A program made the translations under genes and the position numbers. The notes beneath the pieces were generated by a model, which worked only from the letters and a program-made list of their open reading frames with translations, was not told the origin of the DNA and made no database searches. Below, in pieces: positions 1 to 11,047 of a DNA stretch of 64,000 nt; within the stretch, counting starts at the first letter, position 1; each line of letters starts with the position of its first letter. Source of the DNA: Narthecium ossifragum (Eukaryota; Streptophyta; Magnoliopsida; Dioscoreales; Nartheciaceae); NCBI GenBank assembly GCA_963920575.1, contig OY986964.1:12584663-12648662 (forward strand), given 5' to 3'.

Positions 1-592
1 GACGTGTTTCAACCATTTTGGTGATAACTTTATCATACGATGTTTAAATGCGTTGGTTTTTGGACTGATGGAAAGTTAATTAGAAGACCTACAACGTTTA
101 TGTTCAGAGTTTCATCAATTTCCAAGGTCATCATCGGAAAAATTGCAGTGGAAGACAAGAAGCTTTACCTGATGGCAGTTTCATAAATAGGTGAAGATAT
201 CGCCCGGTTATGCATTTCTGACGGTTTCAGAATCAGTTTCTGACAGTTGCATGAAGCAGTTCGGTTGGTTTCAAGGTGGTTATCAGAAGGTCTATAAAAG
301 ACCAAGAAGATGAAGAAAAAAAGGGCCCCGACCATCAAAGCAAACCAGCTTTTCTATGTAGCTTTTATATTTATCAATGTAGCCTTATTTATCTTAATGA
401 AGCTTTTATTCCCTTTAATTCTTACAACCAGTCCTTCATTTTTAGGAGTAGTGCTACAATAATTTCTTCCATAGGAGTAGTATTACCATAATTTCCTAAG
501 AGTAGTGCTACCATAATTCTATTCATAGGAGTAGATCTATAATTTCCTAGGAGTAGATTTACCAAAGAATCCCATTTTCCATCTTCCACTTT

Positions 593-625
<33 letters not shown>

Positions 626-850
626 CATTTTCCATTTCCTCATCCAATCTTAACAAGCTTCAACACCTATGTTCGTTTTCGAAGGAGTAGAACTTAACCG
701 CAATCCCCTGATTCTTGAATGTTAGATCATTTTTTACACTTTTTGTTCATTCGCCGATTTTCTGCTCTAAAAGAAATATTTATGAAATTGCCATTGATCT
801 TATTAATTGTCCAAATAGTTATATTTATGACTAACACATGTATGTATGGC
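1..850 (+). repeat. LTR-like remnant with short tandem repeats
   Basis: No gene is visible. A good TATA box (TATAAAAG at 293-300) is followed by a transcript-like AT-rich stretch. From 444 to 560 there are about five copies of a 25-29 bp unit beginning AGGAGTAG, and 590-640 is a TTTTCCA-type microsatellite. The AGGAGTAG motif recurs at 23510-23570. The combination resembles the promoter and R/U5 part of an old LTR, but I see no ends, so this is inference. Confidence 0.3.
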
Positions 851-1596
851 AGTTTGGGGAGGTGGATATCGACAGTTCACAGGTTAAAATGGCTACTTAT
901 GTTGCACTGTGAGAGGTGACCTGGTTAAAATGCTTTTGAAGCTGGTCAAGAAAAAGCGGGATAAGTTTGACCATTTCGTTATAGAAACAACAGGTAAATT
1001 AAGTTGAGGATTTTTTTTAACACATAATAAGCGGTTTGGCTTTTTAATAATGGATACCAATGCCGTTTTTTGACAAGAAGAGAACAATATGTTATAGCAA
1101 ATGGTCAGTAGCACACCATAATTGGGGCATGTATATACTGCGCATGGATCTCATACTTATTGAGGTCCAGCTTTATATTGCTTGTTAGCATGTTTTGAAT
1201 ATATTGCGTGGAAAAGGTTCCCTAGCCAGCACTTAGGCAAGAAGAAGCTGGTCCCATATTTGCTCTGAAGCTTAGGCTTTTGCAAATCAGGCTTCCTCTG
1301 TAGAGAAAATAGTGAAGACTGGCTTTGCTACAGGAGATGCTGAATCTTTCATACTCGGTATGAAAATAATGTTTTGGTGTTTCTTCTCTGCAGGCCTTGC
1401 AAATCCTTCTCCTGTAATTGAAACATTCTGTTCAGATGAACTGGTTCTGGTTGCAGAGTGTGTGAAACTTGATGGTGTTGTTACTTTGGTAGACTGTAAG
1501 CATGCTGTGCAGCATTTGAATGAAGCGAAACCCTGATGGGTGGTGAATGAAACAATGGAACAAGTTGCTTGTGCTGATCGTATAATACTAAACAAG

Positions 1597-1702
1597 GCAA
1601 GTGTATATCCTGCAACTTATTTTTTCTTTTATGCTCCTGATTGCCTTTTGTGTCTTTGAATACTAAATTTTAAGCGCTATTCCCTTGTGAATTGTTTTGC
1701 AG
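1597..1702 (+). other. GC-AG intron of the COBW pseudogene
   Basis: The exon ending ...AACAAG joins GCAAGT, the usual context of a GC donor, and the next exon starts after TTTTGCAG at 1703. Joining the two keeps the reading frame (LNK then IDLV), which matches the G4 NKxDLV motif of the family. No GT donor nearby gives the same join. Confidence 0.7.
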
Positions 1703-2366
1703 ATAGACTTGGTGAGCGACGCGGAATTGGATACATTGACCAAGAAAATAAAGGTACAACTATGCTTCAGTATTGGCACCGTGCTTTAACCTTTATTGAC
1801 TATCTAAAGCCTGCTATTAATGCAGCTTAATTATCAATGGCATGGCACAAATAAAAGAGGCGAAATTTGGAGTTGTTGATATGGATTTCGTTTTAGGAGT
1901 GGGTGGATATGACCTAGAGAGGTTTGCTAGTAGCTACTTATGGCGCCCGGGCTTGTTAATTGTGAAGTGTATATCATTTCAGTGTCATCTCAAAAGAAAT
2001 ATAGGCATTTCTTATTGTAACTAAGCGCTTTTACCTTGTATAGTTACAGAATTGAGTCCGAAGTTCAGGTAGATGCAGACCATCACACAACTCATCATAA
2101 TGAAGATGCACATGGTAGTTCCTTATCCTGAGTTGGGTACTTTTGGTTGATATTGTTTCCATGATAGATCCATGCTAGCCTCATCTCGGATGTTAAACTT
2201 TCAAACATTTGGTTGAAGGCTTCTAATTAATTTTTTCGAGAAGAGCCTAAATGTCATATATCATGCAGCATCATCTATTTCTTCTAGCATAAACAATGTT
2301 TACTATTACCTATATAATTGCTGACCTTTATAGGCCTCTTTTTTTCTCGTCTCCTTTTTTTCAGTT

Positions 2367-2766
2367 TGATGAAGATCAATCCCCTAGCCTCACAGAACTG
2401 CTTAGTTAGTGAGAAGACGAGATGGAGCAATGAAGAAGAAGAAGAAGATTCCTCGCTTATGGCTGAGGATCACCCCTGTCCAACTTGATGGCTTGGACGA
2501 CCCCTGCTCTGTTCTTACTGCTAATAAGCCAAAGCTTTATTGATTAAAAGCATGAAAGACTAAGCAACCAAAACATCTACTTATATAACCTACTAGCGCA
2601 CGCAGGCGCCACCCGGACTCTCTAGCAATCTCCCTGCAACTAGACTTCCTAGAACAACTGTCTATAAGACTAAGACTCCAACTAAATTAAGAGTTCTAAC
2701 TCAAACTAAACAGAGTACTTCGAGTTGGGTTTCCGAACTCGACTGGAACGCCTACCGTTCTCATCA
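2367..2766 (-). repeat. 3' LTR of the chromovirus (400 bp)
   Basis: Starts TGATGAAGATC and ends TTCTCATCA on the + strand. By eye it differs from the other LTR by four substitutions, all transitions, and lacks that LTR's extra 23 bp. The adjoining internal sequence, read on the - strand, is the purine tract CTCAAGGCGGGGAGAA (2767-2782). Confidence 0.95.
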
Positions 2767-2782
2767 TTCTCCCCGCCTTGAG
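2767..2782 (-). other. polypurine tract of the chromovirus
   Basis: On the - strand this reads CTCAAGGCGGGGAGAA directly before the 3' LTR, the expected position and composition for the plus-strand primer. Confidence 0.8.
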
Positions 2783-2822
2783 AAAGAACCTTGTCCGCAA
2801 GGTTCACATCTGGGAATTGTTC

Positions 2823-4415
2823 CTAAAGGCTTCCAATCGATTCCCATGTTGCATCGGTGCTAGCCATTGCCTTCCACTTTACTAACGCCTCCTCGACGTA
2901 CCGTGTGCCTATTTTGACGCAGCGGTAGTCCAAGATTGTCTCAGGTTCCAGCTTAGGAACTCCTTCATCATCATAAGGAGGCATATCTTGCTCCACTACA
3001 GATACAGGCCCAATCTTTTTCTTCAGTAATGACACATGGAATACAGGATGAATGCGACCTTCTTCGGGGATAGCGAGTTTATACGCTACCGCCCCAATTT
3101 TCTTCACTTCCTGATATGGTCCGAAATACCGGCTTGCTAGTTTCTGATGGGCTCTTCTGAAGACTGAACTCTGCCTGTAAGGTTGGAGCTTCAAATAAAC
3201 CCAATCACCTGCTTCAAACTCGACCTCCCTTCGTCGTTGGTCCACAATTTGCTTAGTCCGATTAATAGAATGATACAAATTATGCTTCAGTTGCCGCAGG
3301 ATCTCATCTCGATTCAACAGTTCTTTATCAACCTCCTCCACAGGAGAACAGCCTGCTACATAATTTGGAATGGCTGGTGCTGGCCGACCATACAATGCCT
3401 TGAAAGGAGTCATCCCTGTCGAAGAATGATAAGAAGTATTGTACCAATACTCTGCCCATGCCAAATAATGTACCCATGCTTTCGGATTTTGATTTACAAA
3501 ACACCTCAAATATTGTTCCAAACACCTGTTCACCAATCCTGTTTGCCCGTCCGTTTGGGGATGGTATGCTGAACTCATTTTGAGACGAGTTCCCTGCGCC
3601 TTGAAGAATTCCTTCCAAAATTTGCTCATAAAAACTGGGTCTCGATCACTTACTATAGCATTGGGCACGCCGTGTAAACGGACAACTTGCTGAATAAAAG
3701 TTTGCGCCACCTTCACCGCAGTATATGGATGAGTTAGAGGTATGAAGTGCGCATACTTCGTCAATCTATCGACGACTACCATGACCAAATCCATACCCGC
3801 AGAACGCAGCAAGCCCTCCACAAAATCCATCGACACTTCCTCCCATACTTGATCCGGAATAGGTAGAGGCTGCAGCAACCCACCAGGCCAGCGAGAGTCA
3901 CTTTTATTTTTCTGACAAACATCGCAGGCGGCTATGTACTCCTTCACGTCTTGACGCATTCCCTCCCAATAGAAGATCTGAGACAACCGTTTTAAAGTGC
4001 GCAGGACCCCTGAATGCCCTCCAATGGAAGAGTCATGGTACTCTCTCAGCAACAGGCGGCTCAATTCAGATTTTGGCGGCACCAATACCCTGCCGTTGCA
4101 GTAAGCTACCCCGTCCCGCACCATGAAAGCCTTTACCGGCTTCCGGCCTGAGACTCCGTCTTCCTCTTCTCTGATGGCAGTATCTTCCTCTGCAGGAATG
4201 CCTACCCCGGCGTCTCTGCCCTCAGCCAAGCTGTCACTCGGGTCCTCAGTCGCAAGGCTGTCCGTCCTACTCAGATCGTCCCTGGCGTCGTTCTCCACCA
4301 GCGCCGATCTACGCGCCTTTCCCACTGGTTTTCCGGCCATACCCGCTCCTCCTAAGGCCACCCTCTCCTGTAGCCATCGTTGGTGCACGCCCTGTAAAAT
4401 AGGGATCCTCTTCAT
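2823..4415 (-). pseudogene. integrase and chromodomain of the chromovirus
   Basis: A 530-residue open frame. The HHCC zinc-binding region lies near residues 125-175 (HDSSIGGHSGVLRTL... CDVCQKNK). The integrase core follows with the first Asp in SMDFVEG and the second in IVSDRDPVF. The expected third acidic residue in DGQTE is Gly here (DGQTGLVNR), so the DDE triad is incomplete. The C-terminus is a chromodomain (EEALVKWK...DATWES), which in this group guides insertion to particular chromatin. The frame is separated from the RNase H frame by a frameshift near 4385-4415. Confidence 0.9.
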
Positions 4416-5064
4416 TAGCTCTCTTTACCTCCTCCCAGATTGGCGACACCGGATATGATAGTGCTTGTATTTCTGGCTCGTTGCTCCTCCTTGATAATGC
4501 ATCTGCCACCGACTTATCCTTGCCTGGCTTATATCTGATCTCATACTCATACCCCAATAATTTTGAAACCCAACGCTGTTGTTCTGCCGTAACCACTCGC
4601 TCCTCCAGAAAATATTTCAAGCTGCGTTGGTCGGTTTGAATGATAAATTTTCGCCCTAACAGATACGGCCTCCAAATCCGTATGGCTTCCATCACGGCCA
4701 GCATTTCCTTGGCATAGGCGGACCAAGCCAGCTTAGTCGGCGCGATGGCTTTGCTGAGAAAAGCGATGGGTCGTCCCGCCTGCATCAATACTGCTCCAAT
4801 GCCGCCCCCAGAGGCATCGGTCTCGACAGTGAACTCCTCTGAGAAATCTGGGAGTGCCAGCACTGGTGTACTTGTCATGGCTATCTTCAAAGCTGAGAAC
4901 GCCTTCTCTGCTTCGGGCCCCCATGCAAACTGTCCCTTCCTTAGTAACGTCGCCAGCGGGGCTGCGATCTTGCCATAGTCCTTCACGAACTTACGATAGT
5001 AACCTGTTAAGCCCAAAAATCCCCGTAGTTCGGTCGTATTCTTCGGAGCCGGCCATTTTTCCAT
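4309..5064 (-). pseudogene. RT connection and RNase H of the chromovirus
   Basis: A 251-residue frame beginning at MEKWPAPKNTTELRGFLGLTGYYRKFV, which is the end of the reverse transcriptase, followed by RNase H with the catalytic ETDAS motif and IGAVLMQ. The last ~30 residues are out of frame and overlap the integrase frame. It is separated from the upstream RT part by an in-frame TAG. Confidence 0.9.
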
Positions 5065-5066
5065 AG

Positions 5067-5834
5067 CATCAATTTTCTATGGATCCACACTCACGCCCTC
5101 CTGTGAAATTATATGTCCCAGATACTCCACCTTTCGTTGCGCGAAGCTGCACTTGGACGGTTGATGAAGAACTGGTTAGCACTCAAAATTTCCATCACTA
5201 CCCGCAGATGCTCCAATTGCTCCGCCCAGAGCTTGCTGTAGACCAAAATATCATAAAAAAAAACCAGCAAAAACCGCCGCAGGTACGGTCGGAAGAGGGT
5301 GTTCATGGCTGCTTGGAAAGTCGACGGAGCGTTGCATAGTCCAAACGGCATCACCACATATTCATAATGGCCACTGTGGGTTCGGAAGGCTGTCTTGTGA
5401 ATGTCCTCCGGCTTTACTCAAATCTGGTGGTATCCTGCCCGCAAATCCAGCTTCGTGAAGTAGGCCGCTCCGTGCAATTCATCTAGCATGTCATCAACTG
5501 TAGGTATTGGAAATCGATCCTTCACCGTTGCTTCATTCAGTGCTCTGTAGTCAGTGCAGAATCGCCACGATACATCTTTTTTCTTGACTAATAAAACCGG
5601 TGAAGAAAAAGGACTCGTACTTGGACGGATGAGTCCTACTTCCAGCATTTGCGCCACCTGATGCTCGATCTCGTTTTTTTGATAGTGGGCGTACCGGTAG
5701 GGTCGGACATTCACTGGCTGTGATCCTTCCTTCAAGCTAATGGGATGCGTAAACTCGCGCAGCGGGGGAAGACCCTGTGGTTCTGCTAGAACATGTTGGT
5801 ATTCTGTTAAGATTTTCTGCACTTCTTCATCCAC
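5067..5834 (-). pseudogene. reverse transcriptase core of the chromovirus
   Basis: Two frames cover RT: 5834-5418 (LLVKKKDVSWRFCTDYRALN, FPIPTVDDMLDEL, FTKLDLRAGYHQI) and 5357-5109 (MPFGLCNAPSTFQAAMN, then the active-site strand). An in-frame TGA separates them after GYHQI, and a frameshift near 5150 precedes YLGH. The catalytic loop reads FFYDILVYS where the family has FFDDILVYS, so the first Asp of the pair is lost. Confidence 0.9.
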
Positions 5835-5921
5835 CTCTGCGTTCCCGTGACCCTCTATTGCTTCTATTTGAATAGCGAAAAGCAGACCCCCTACTCGAAC
5901 CTCCCGTTCTAGTGCTTTGAC

Positions 5922-7451
5922 TTAAGCCGGCTGTGCTGTTTTCAGCATATTTGCTGCTAAAATATACTTGTGGCCAGCCTCTTCAAACTCCATGCTCATC
6001 TCCCTCCAATTACATACCACTCGACCCAATTTCTCCAGCCATTCCACCGCTAAGACCACATCTAACCCTTGGAGAGGGATAGAGTAGAGATCATCGTGGA
6101 ATGTATACCCTTGGATATCCATCTCAATGTTCTTATATTTCTCTTTACACAGCAGTTTCTCCCCACTAGCGACACGCACCATGAATTCTTTGATCGGCGT
6201 CACTGCCAATCCGAGACGAGATGCGACTTCTTCATGTATGAAGTTATGAGTCGACCCACTGTCAATGAGTACCGTGAGGACTTGCTTGCCTACCCGCGCT
6301 GACACCCACATTGTTCGTGGGCCCGAGCACCCGGACAATGCATGAATAGAAATTGAAGGACTTCCTTCGAACTCTGGTGTGGTCTCCAACTCTTCCAGTT
6401 CGGTTTGATATCTCCCCTCCAACTCTGTCGACTGTGTTTCCAGCCTCCCCATGGCTTCCTCTTCAACCTCTATCAAAAAGGACTGAGGACGTTGGCAGCG
6501 ATGACCCGGAACAAACCGTTCATCGCAATTAAAGCACAGGCCCTTCTCTCGCTTCTTCTGCATCTCCTCCCAAGTAAGTCGCCGGACATTCGCCGGTGGT
6601 CGTCCTGGCGGCGCCCCTCGTGACCGAACTGGAACCACAGCACGATTCTGTACCACCACCGCCGTCGATCCTTGGCCAACTCGTCCCGTTGGGCTTTGGG
6701 CAAAGTTGATCCTAGCGACTGGCCTCGTCGTCTCTCCCTTCTGCCTCCGCTGCTGATGCTGCAACTTGTCCTCAATTAATTTTGCCAACTCTACGGCTTC
6801 ATTAAGTGTCCTCGGCCGAAGAATCCGAACCTCATCCGAGATTTCTTCCTGCAGACCGCCCAAGAAAGCACCCATCAATGCCGCCGACGACCATCCCGTG
6901 ACGCGATTCGAGAGAGCATCGAAGTCTTCAAGGTAATCCTGTAATGGCCCTGTCTGTTTGATCCTCTGCAATGCTTCGTCATAGTTAACATACTTGATCA
7001 CTCCAAATCTCACTTTCAATTCCCTGGTGAAGGCTTCCCATGAGAGGACCGACCCTGCTTCGCAGTATACTCGCTGGAGGGATTGCTACCATTGGTTTGC
7101 TGCCCCCTCCATATGGAACGATGCTATCCGAACCCGCTGATCCATGGGTGTGCCTTGGAGATCAAAAAATTGTTCCGCGCGGTTCATCCAAACAGTGGGA
7201 TCCTCCCCCGCGAACTGAGGAAAGTCAAACTTTATCTGTCGATATCCCTCACCCTCATTCTCCTCATGGCTCAACATTCTCCTATGTCCCGATCCAGAAA
7301 GGCCTTCCCCAGACCTACCGCCGCCGCCGGACGACGACGCATCCGCCCGAGATCCAACACCTTCAAACCTGTCCAGTTTTTTGTTGATCGCGGCCAGGTG
7401 GGCGGCCACGTCTAGCATGGTAATCTCACTGTTATTGATCTTCACCTCCAT
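5922..7451 (-). pseudogene. gag and aspartic protease of the chromovirus
   Basis: The N-terminal frame begins MEVKINNSEITMLDVAAHL (start at 7451) and reaches EGAANQW, where a TAG at 7083-7085 interrupts it. The following 365-residue frame contains the capsid core, the zinc knuckle CFNCDERFVPGHRC and the protease active site VLIDSGSTHNFI. It ends at a TAA before 5922, although similar coding sequence continues beyond it. In intact relatives gag-pol is one polyprotein, so I read both stops as mutations. Confidence 0.9.
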
Positions 7452-7580
7452 TACCCGTTGCAGGTCTTCAATGGTAGAATTTTTCTAAAGCAGTCCGTCA
7501 AGACTTATGTGAATCCCACGAACCTCTTCCTCCACAGAATCCAGCCGCTCTTTTAGAGTATTCGTCATAGCAAGATCGTT

Positions 7581-7594
7581 GGCTCTTGATACCA
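7581..7594 (-). other. tRNA-iMet primer binding site
   Basis: On the - strand, two bases inside the 5' LTR, the sequence reads TGGTATCAAGAGCC. This is the common plant primer site complementary to initiator tRNA-Met (TGGTATCAGAGCC) with one extra A. Confidence 0.85.
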
Positions 7595-7596
7595 AT

Positions 7597-8019
7597 TGAT
7601 GAAGATCAATCCCCTAGCCTCACAGAACTGCTTAGTTAGTGAGAAGACGAGATGGAACAATGAAGAAGAAGAAGAAGATTCCTCGCTTATGGCCGAGGAT
7701 CACCCCTGTCCAACTTGATGGCTTGGACGACCCCTGCTCTGTTCTTACTGCTAATAAGCCAAAGCTTTATTGATTAAAAGCATGAAAGACTAAGCAACCA
7801 AAACATCTACTTATATAACCTACTAGCGCACGCAGGCGCCACCCGGACTCTCTAGCAATCCCCCTGCAACTAGACTTCCTAGAACAGCTGTCTATAAGAC
7901 TAAGACTCCAACTAAATTAAGAGTTCTAACTCAAACTAAACAGAGTACCTTACTCAAACTAAACAGAGTACTTCGAGTTGGGTTTCCGAACTCGACTGGA
8001 ACGCCTACCGTTCTCATCA
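7597..8019 (-). repeat. 5' LTR of the chromovirus (423 bp)
   Basis: The same sequence as 2367-2766 except for four transitions and a 23-bp tandem duplication near 7950. Four changes in 400 bp gives about 1% divergence. At the often used plant LTR rate of 1.3e-8 per site per year that is roughly 0.4 million years, as an order of magnitude only. Confidence 0.95.
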
Positions 8020-8904
8020 CAGTTCACAGTGGAGGACATCATCATGATCATGTACATGACTCTGCTATCTCAAGTGTCAGTATAGTCTCCAAAGGAACCC
8101 TGGATCTTGATGAGGTAATCTTTGAAATCTTCATCTCAGTAACCTAACCAATGAAATTTAAACAAACATTGTGCACTCTGCTTTCATTTTTGTGAGATAT
8201 ATTTTGGTGATAATCTCCTGTGTTTTTTCTTTCATTGGCTTTTTCATGATTTGTCCCTCATCTTTCTGCCAAATGAGAAGTCCATCCCAGCTTAGTCTGA
8301 AACTTGATTTTGCACTTATTGTGTATTTCTTGGAGATTTATCAGTATTGATGTACATTTCTTGCGTTTAATTCCCTAAACAAAGTACATTCAATCATGCA
8401 ACATCATTGGTACCGACTTGATTTCTTTGCCACTTCAGGTTAATGATTGGCTTGAGAGACTAGTTGATGAAAGAGGTGAAGATTTATACAGGATGAAGGG
8501 CGTTCTGTCCGTCAATGAATCTACTGGCCGTTTCGTGCTTCAGGTTTTTTATCTGTTCCCCAATTGTTCTTCTTGCACCTTTTGGCATTGAAATTTTAGA
8601 ATTGTGAAGCTTTAATCTCTATTGACCATAAAAGAAAGCAGGTTTTAATTTCCTATTGTCGCACTGTGGTGTGATGCTTAAAGCAGGTTTTCATCATGCT
8701 CACCTGCACACACTTTTAGTAGTAGTTTATCACACCTGCTTGTTTCAGGATGTGGATTCCATATTGGATGGATGTCCCGGTAAACCATGGGGACCTGATG
8801 AGAAAGAAATCAACAGGCTCGTATTATATGAGAAAGAAATCATCGGTAGGAACCTGGATGAAGTTGCATCGAGAAAGGGTTTCAAGGGGTGCTTAATTGA
8901 ATGA

Positions 8905-11047
8905 TGGAATCGATCTAGACACTGTGAATACTCAAACTTTATGTATTATATGAAAACAGAAGATGGATGGGAAGTGTTCTCTGATTAAAATATATGAATA
9001 TGTGTTGATGTTTTTTTTTAATACCTGGAATGCTCATTATAAAAGGAACAAAGAATATGTGCATCAATTTTGCTGGAACCATGTGCGTTATGAACCTGTT
9101 GCTCAATTATTGAACTCCACGTCAACTATCTAGCTTCTTGTACCCTGTTTATTTACCTCTTCTGATCTGATAAAGGGCACAGTAATGAAGAGTACAGTAC
9201 TTCAACCAATATCAAATGTTTTATTTCCTGACTATTCTCAGAGTTCATTTGCAGAAATCATGAAGTGAGGGGAAAGAGAAAATATACCTGGTTTTCTTTC
9301 ACTGAAAAGATGAAAAAGATTGGATGTTCTAACTAAGACCCCAAACTGGACCTCACCGTGGACTAAAATACCCCAATCTGGACCTCACCATGGACTAAAA
9401 GTAAAACTGATGTATAATTATCCATTAACAGATCTGAAAGATCCCAATATCATAAACTAATTCTATAGTTTTCATTATATGGAACTTGATGAAATTTGGT
9501 AATGAAAACAACCTTTATTAATTACTTGAAATTAACCTATTTGGACGTAAAACGTCCAAAAACGTCAAAATAGTTATGCTTATACAAGAAAAGAACAAAG
9601 ACGTCCAAACAGCTATGCTTCTACAAGAAAAGAACAAAGACGTCCAAACAGCTATGCTTCTACAAGAAAACAACAAAGACGTCCAAGGCTCGCCACTCGC
9701 CTATCCAGTTATATACCCAACTCTCTTCTTCCTCTCCCCAATGTAAGAAAGAGAGGAACTGGGACAACAATGAGAAATGATTGCTAATGAACAAAATTAT
9801 ATATCGGCATTGATTGATAACCTGTATCCACAATCAAGATTCGAAACCAAAATTTTACGAACATGGACAACAATGAGAAATGGTTGCTAATGAACAAAGT
9901 CATATATCGACATTGATAACCTGTATCCACAATCAAGATTCGAAACCAAGATTGCATAATCCTAAACCCTAGAAAGTCACTCTTCTCTTCTCGGGTGCTC
10001 TGTCTCTCTCCCCAATCATCTCTTCTTCCTCTCTCCTATGCAAGAAAGAGAGGAAGAGGATTGCCGCTCTTCTCGCGCGCTCTGATCTCATTATCTAGCT
10101 TTTTATATTGGCTTCCTCCAATATTTCAAATCTATTATAAATGTGTTAAAAGCAGAAGTCCCGAAATATCAAACAACTTAGAGAGAGAGAAAGGGAGAGA
10201 AGTAAACAATAAGAAGTTATGAGAAACAAGAGCTCGTTGCCTTCCCTTCAGATGTCTTTATTCATGTCTCAAGTGAACATGATTAATGCATCTTATGTGA
10301 ACATGATTAATGCATATGAGGCCATGCATCAAAAGTTGTCATTCCAATAGTGCATGGCAGTCATATATATGAGCATGTGTTCACTTTTTGTATTTGACAT
10401 GATCACATCTTACAACACTCCTATTCATATCTTATGTGAACATGATTATAATGCATATGGAGGCCATGCATCAAAAGTTTTCATTCCAATAGTGCATGGC
10501 AGTCATATACATATGAGCATGTGTTCACTATTTGCATTTCACATGTTCACAATTTCCAACACTCTCCTTGTATGATCATCAAAGAATATGTCTCATTAAA
10601 ATCTTTGCTAAAAAAACTCAGTGGGTGTTAAAAAACCTTCGCTTTTTCACGTAGTTTTAGGTCTTGATTGGTTTCAAAAATATTTTCATGTTTTCATTTT
10701 CAATTTTTTATTTTCATTTTTTGAAAATGAAAATATGAAAATGCATTTGATTTGAAATGTTGAAAACTATTTTTTGAAAATGAAAACATGAAAATGTGTT
10801 TGGTTGTAACTATGAATTCTGCTTTCAATGTGTTTAAGTTCATAAACTAGTTATTATTATTTTGTATTTATGTACGGTATAGATTATTAATATATAAGTT
10901 TTACATCTTTTTGTAATTTATTATTTTAGAGCTAATAAATCTCATATTTTTTTAATACATGTATAAATTCATATACCAAGGACATAATATTTTCATATGA
11001 AATACATAAGTTTAACTCTTAACTTAAGCAAAATAATAAAAGCTAAA
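8905..11047. repeat. intergenic DNA with local repeats
   Basis: I see no gene. A 39-bp tandem repeat (starts at 9561, 9600 and 9639, with a partial fourth) carries GACGTCCAAACAGCTATGC. A direct duplication of about 92 bp lies at 9762-9856 and 9865-9955. A second, about 131-137 bp, lies at 10292-10422 and 10431-10567 and contains GTGCATGGCAGTCATATA. 10670-11040 is AT-rich with short palindromic TTTTCATTTT/AAAATGAAAA stretches. Confidence 0.75.

Larger units (their letters stand above)
2367..8019 (-). mobile_element. Ty3/gypsy chromovirus with both LTRs and TSD
   Basis: A structurally complete 5653-bp LTR retrotransposon, antisense to the COBW pseudogene. It has LTRs beginning TG and ending CA, a 5-bp target duplication CAGTT (2362-2366 and 8020-8024), a tRNA-iMet primer site, a purine tract, gag, protease, reverse transcriptase, RNase H, integrase and a C-terminal chromodomain in the Ty3 order. 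The coding region has several stops and frameshifts and has lost catalytic residues, so this copy is not autonomous. The chromodomain places it in the chromoviruses; the lineage within them was not resolved. Confidence 0.95.
853..8904 (+). pseudogene. COBW/P47K (COG0523) metal-chaperone GTPase pseudogene
   Basis: COG0523/CobW proteins are GTPases that deliver metal, notably zinc. Readable exons: about 853-993, 1394-1596, 1703-1753, 1826-1921, 2050-2114, 8023-8114, 8439-8543 and 8749-8904. They give FGEVDIDSS, LCCTVRGDL, FDHFVIETTGLANP, VKLDGVVTLVD, RIILNK|IDLV, FVLGVGGYDLE, a His-rich loop (HHH, HDH), DLYRMKGVLSV and the C-terminal GRNLDE...KGFKGCLIE, in family order. Signs of death: sequence is missing between FGEVDIDSS and the CxCC motif; the hallmark GCxCC reads GYLCC; there is a TGA stop at 1534-1536 (CGA expected); the exon at 1826 is out of frame, consistent with a 4-nt insertion; and the last exon has a short internal duplication. 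The P-loop exon is not seen. A retrotransposon occupies 2367-8019. The plastid-type plant COBW proteins are the closest family I recall. Confidence 0.85.
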
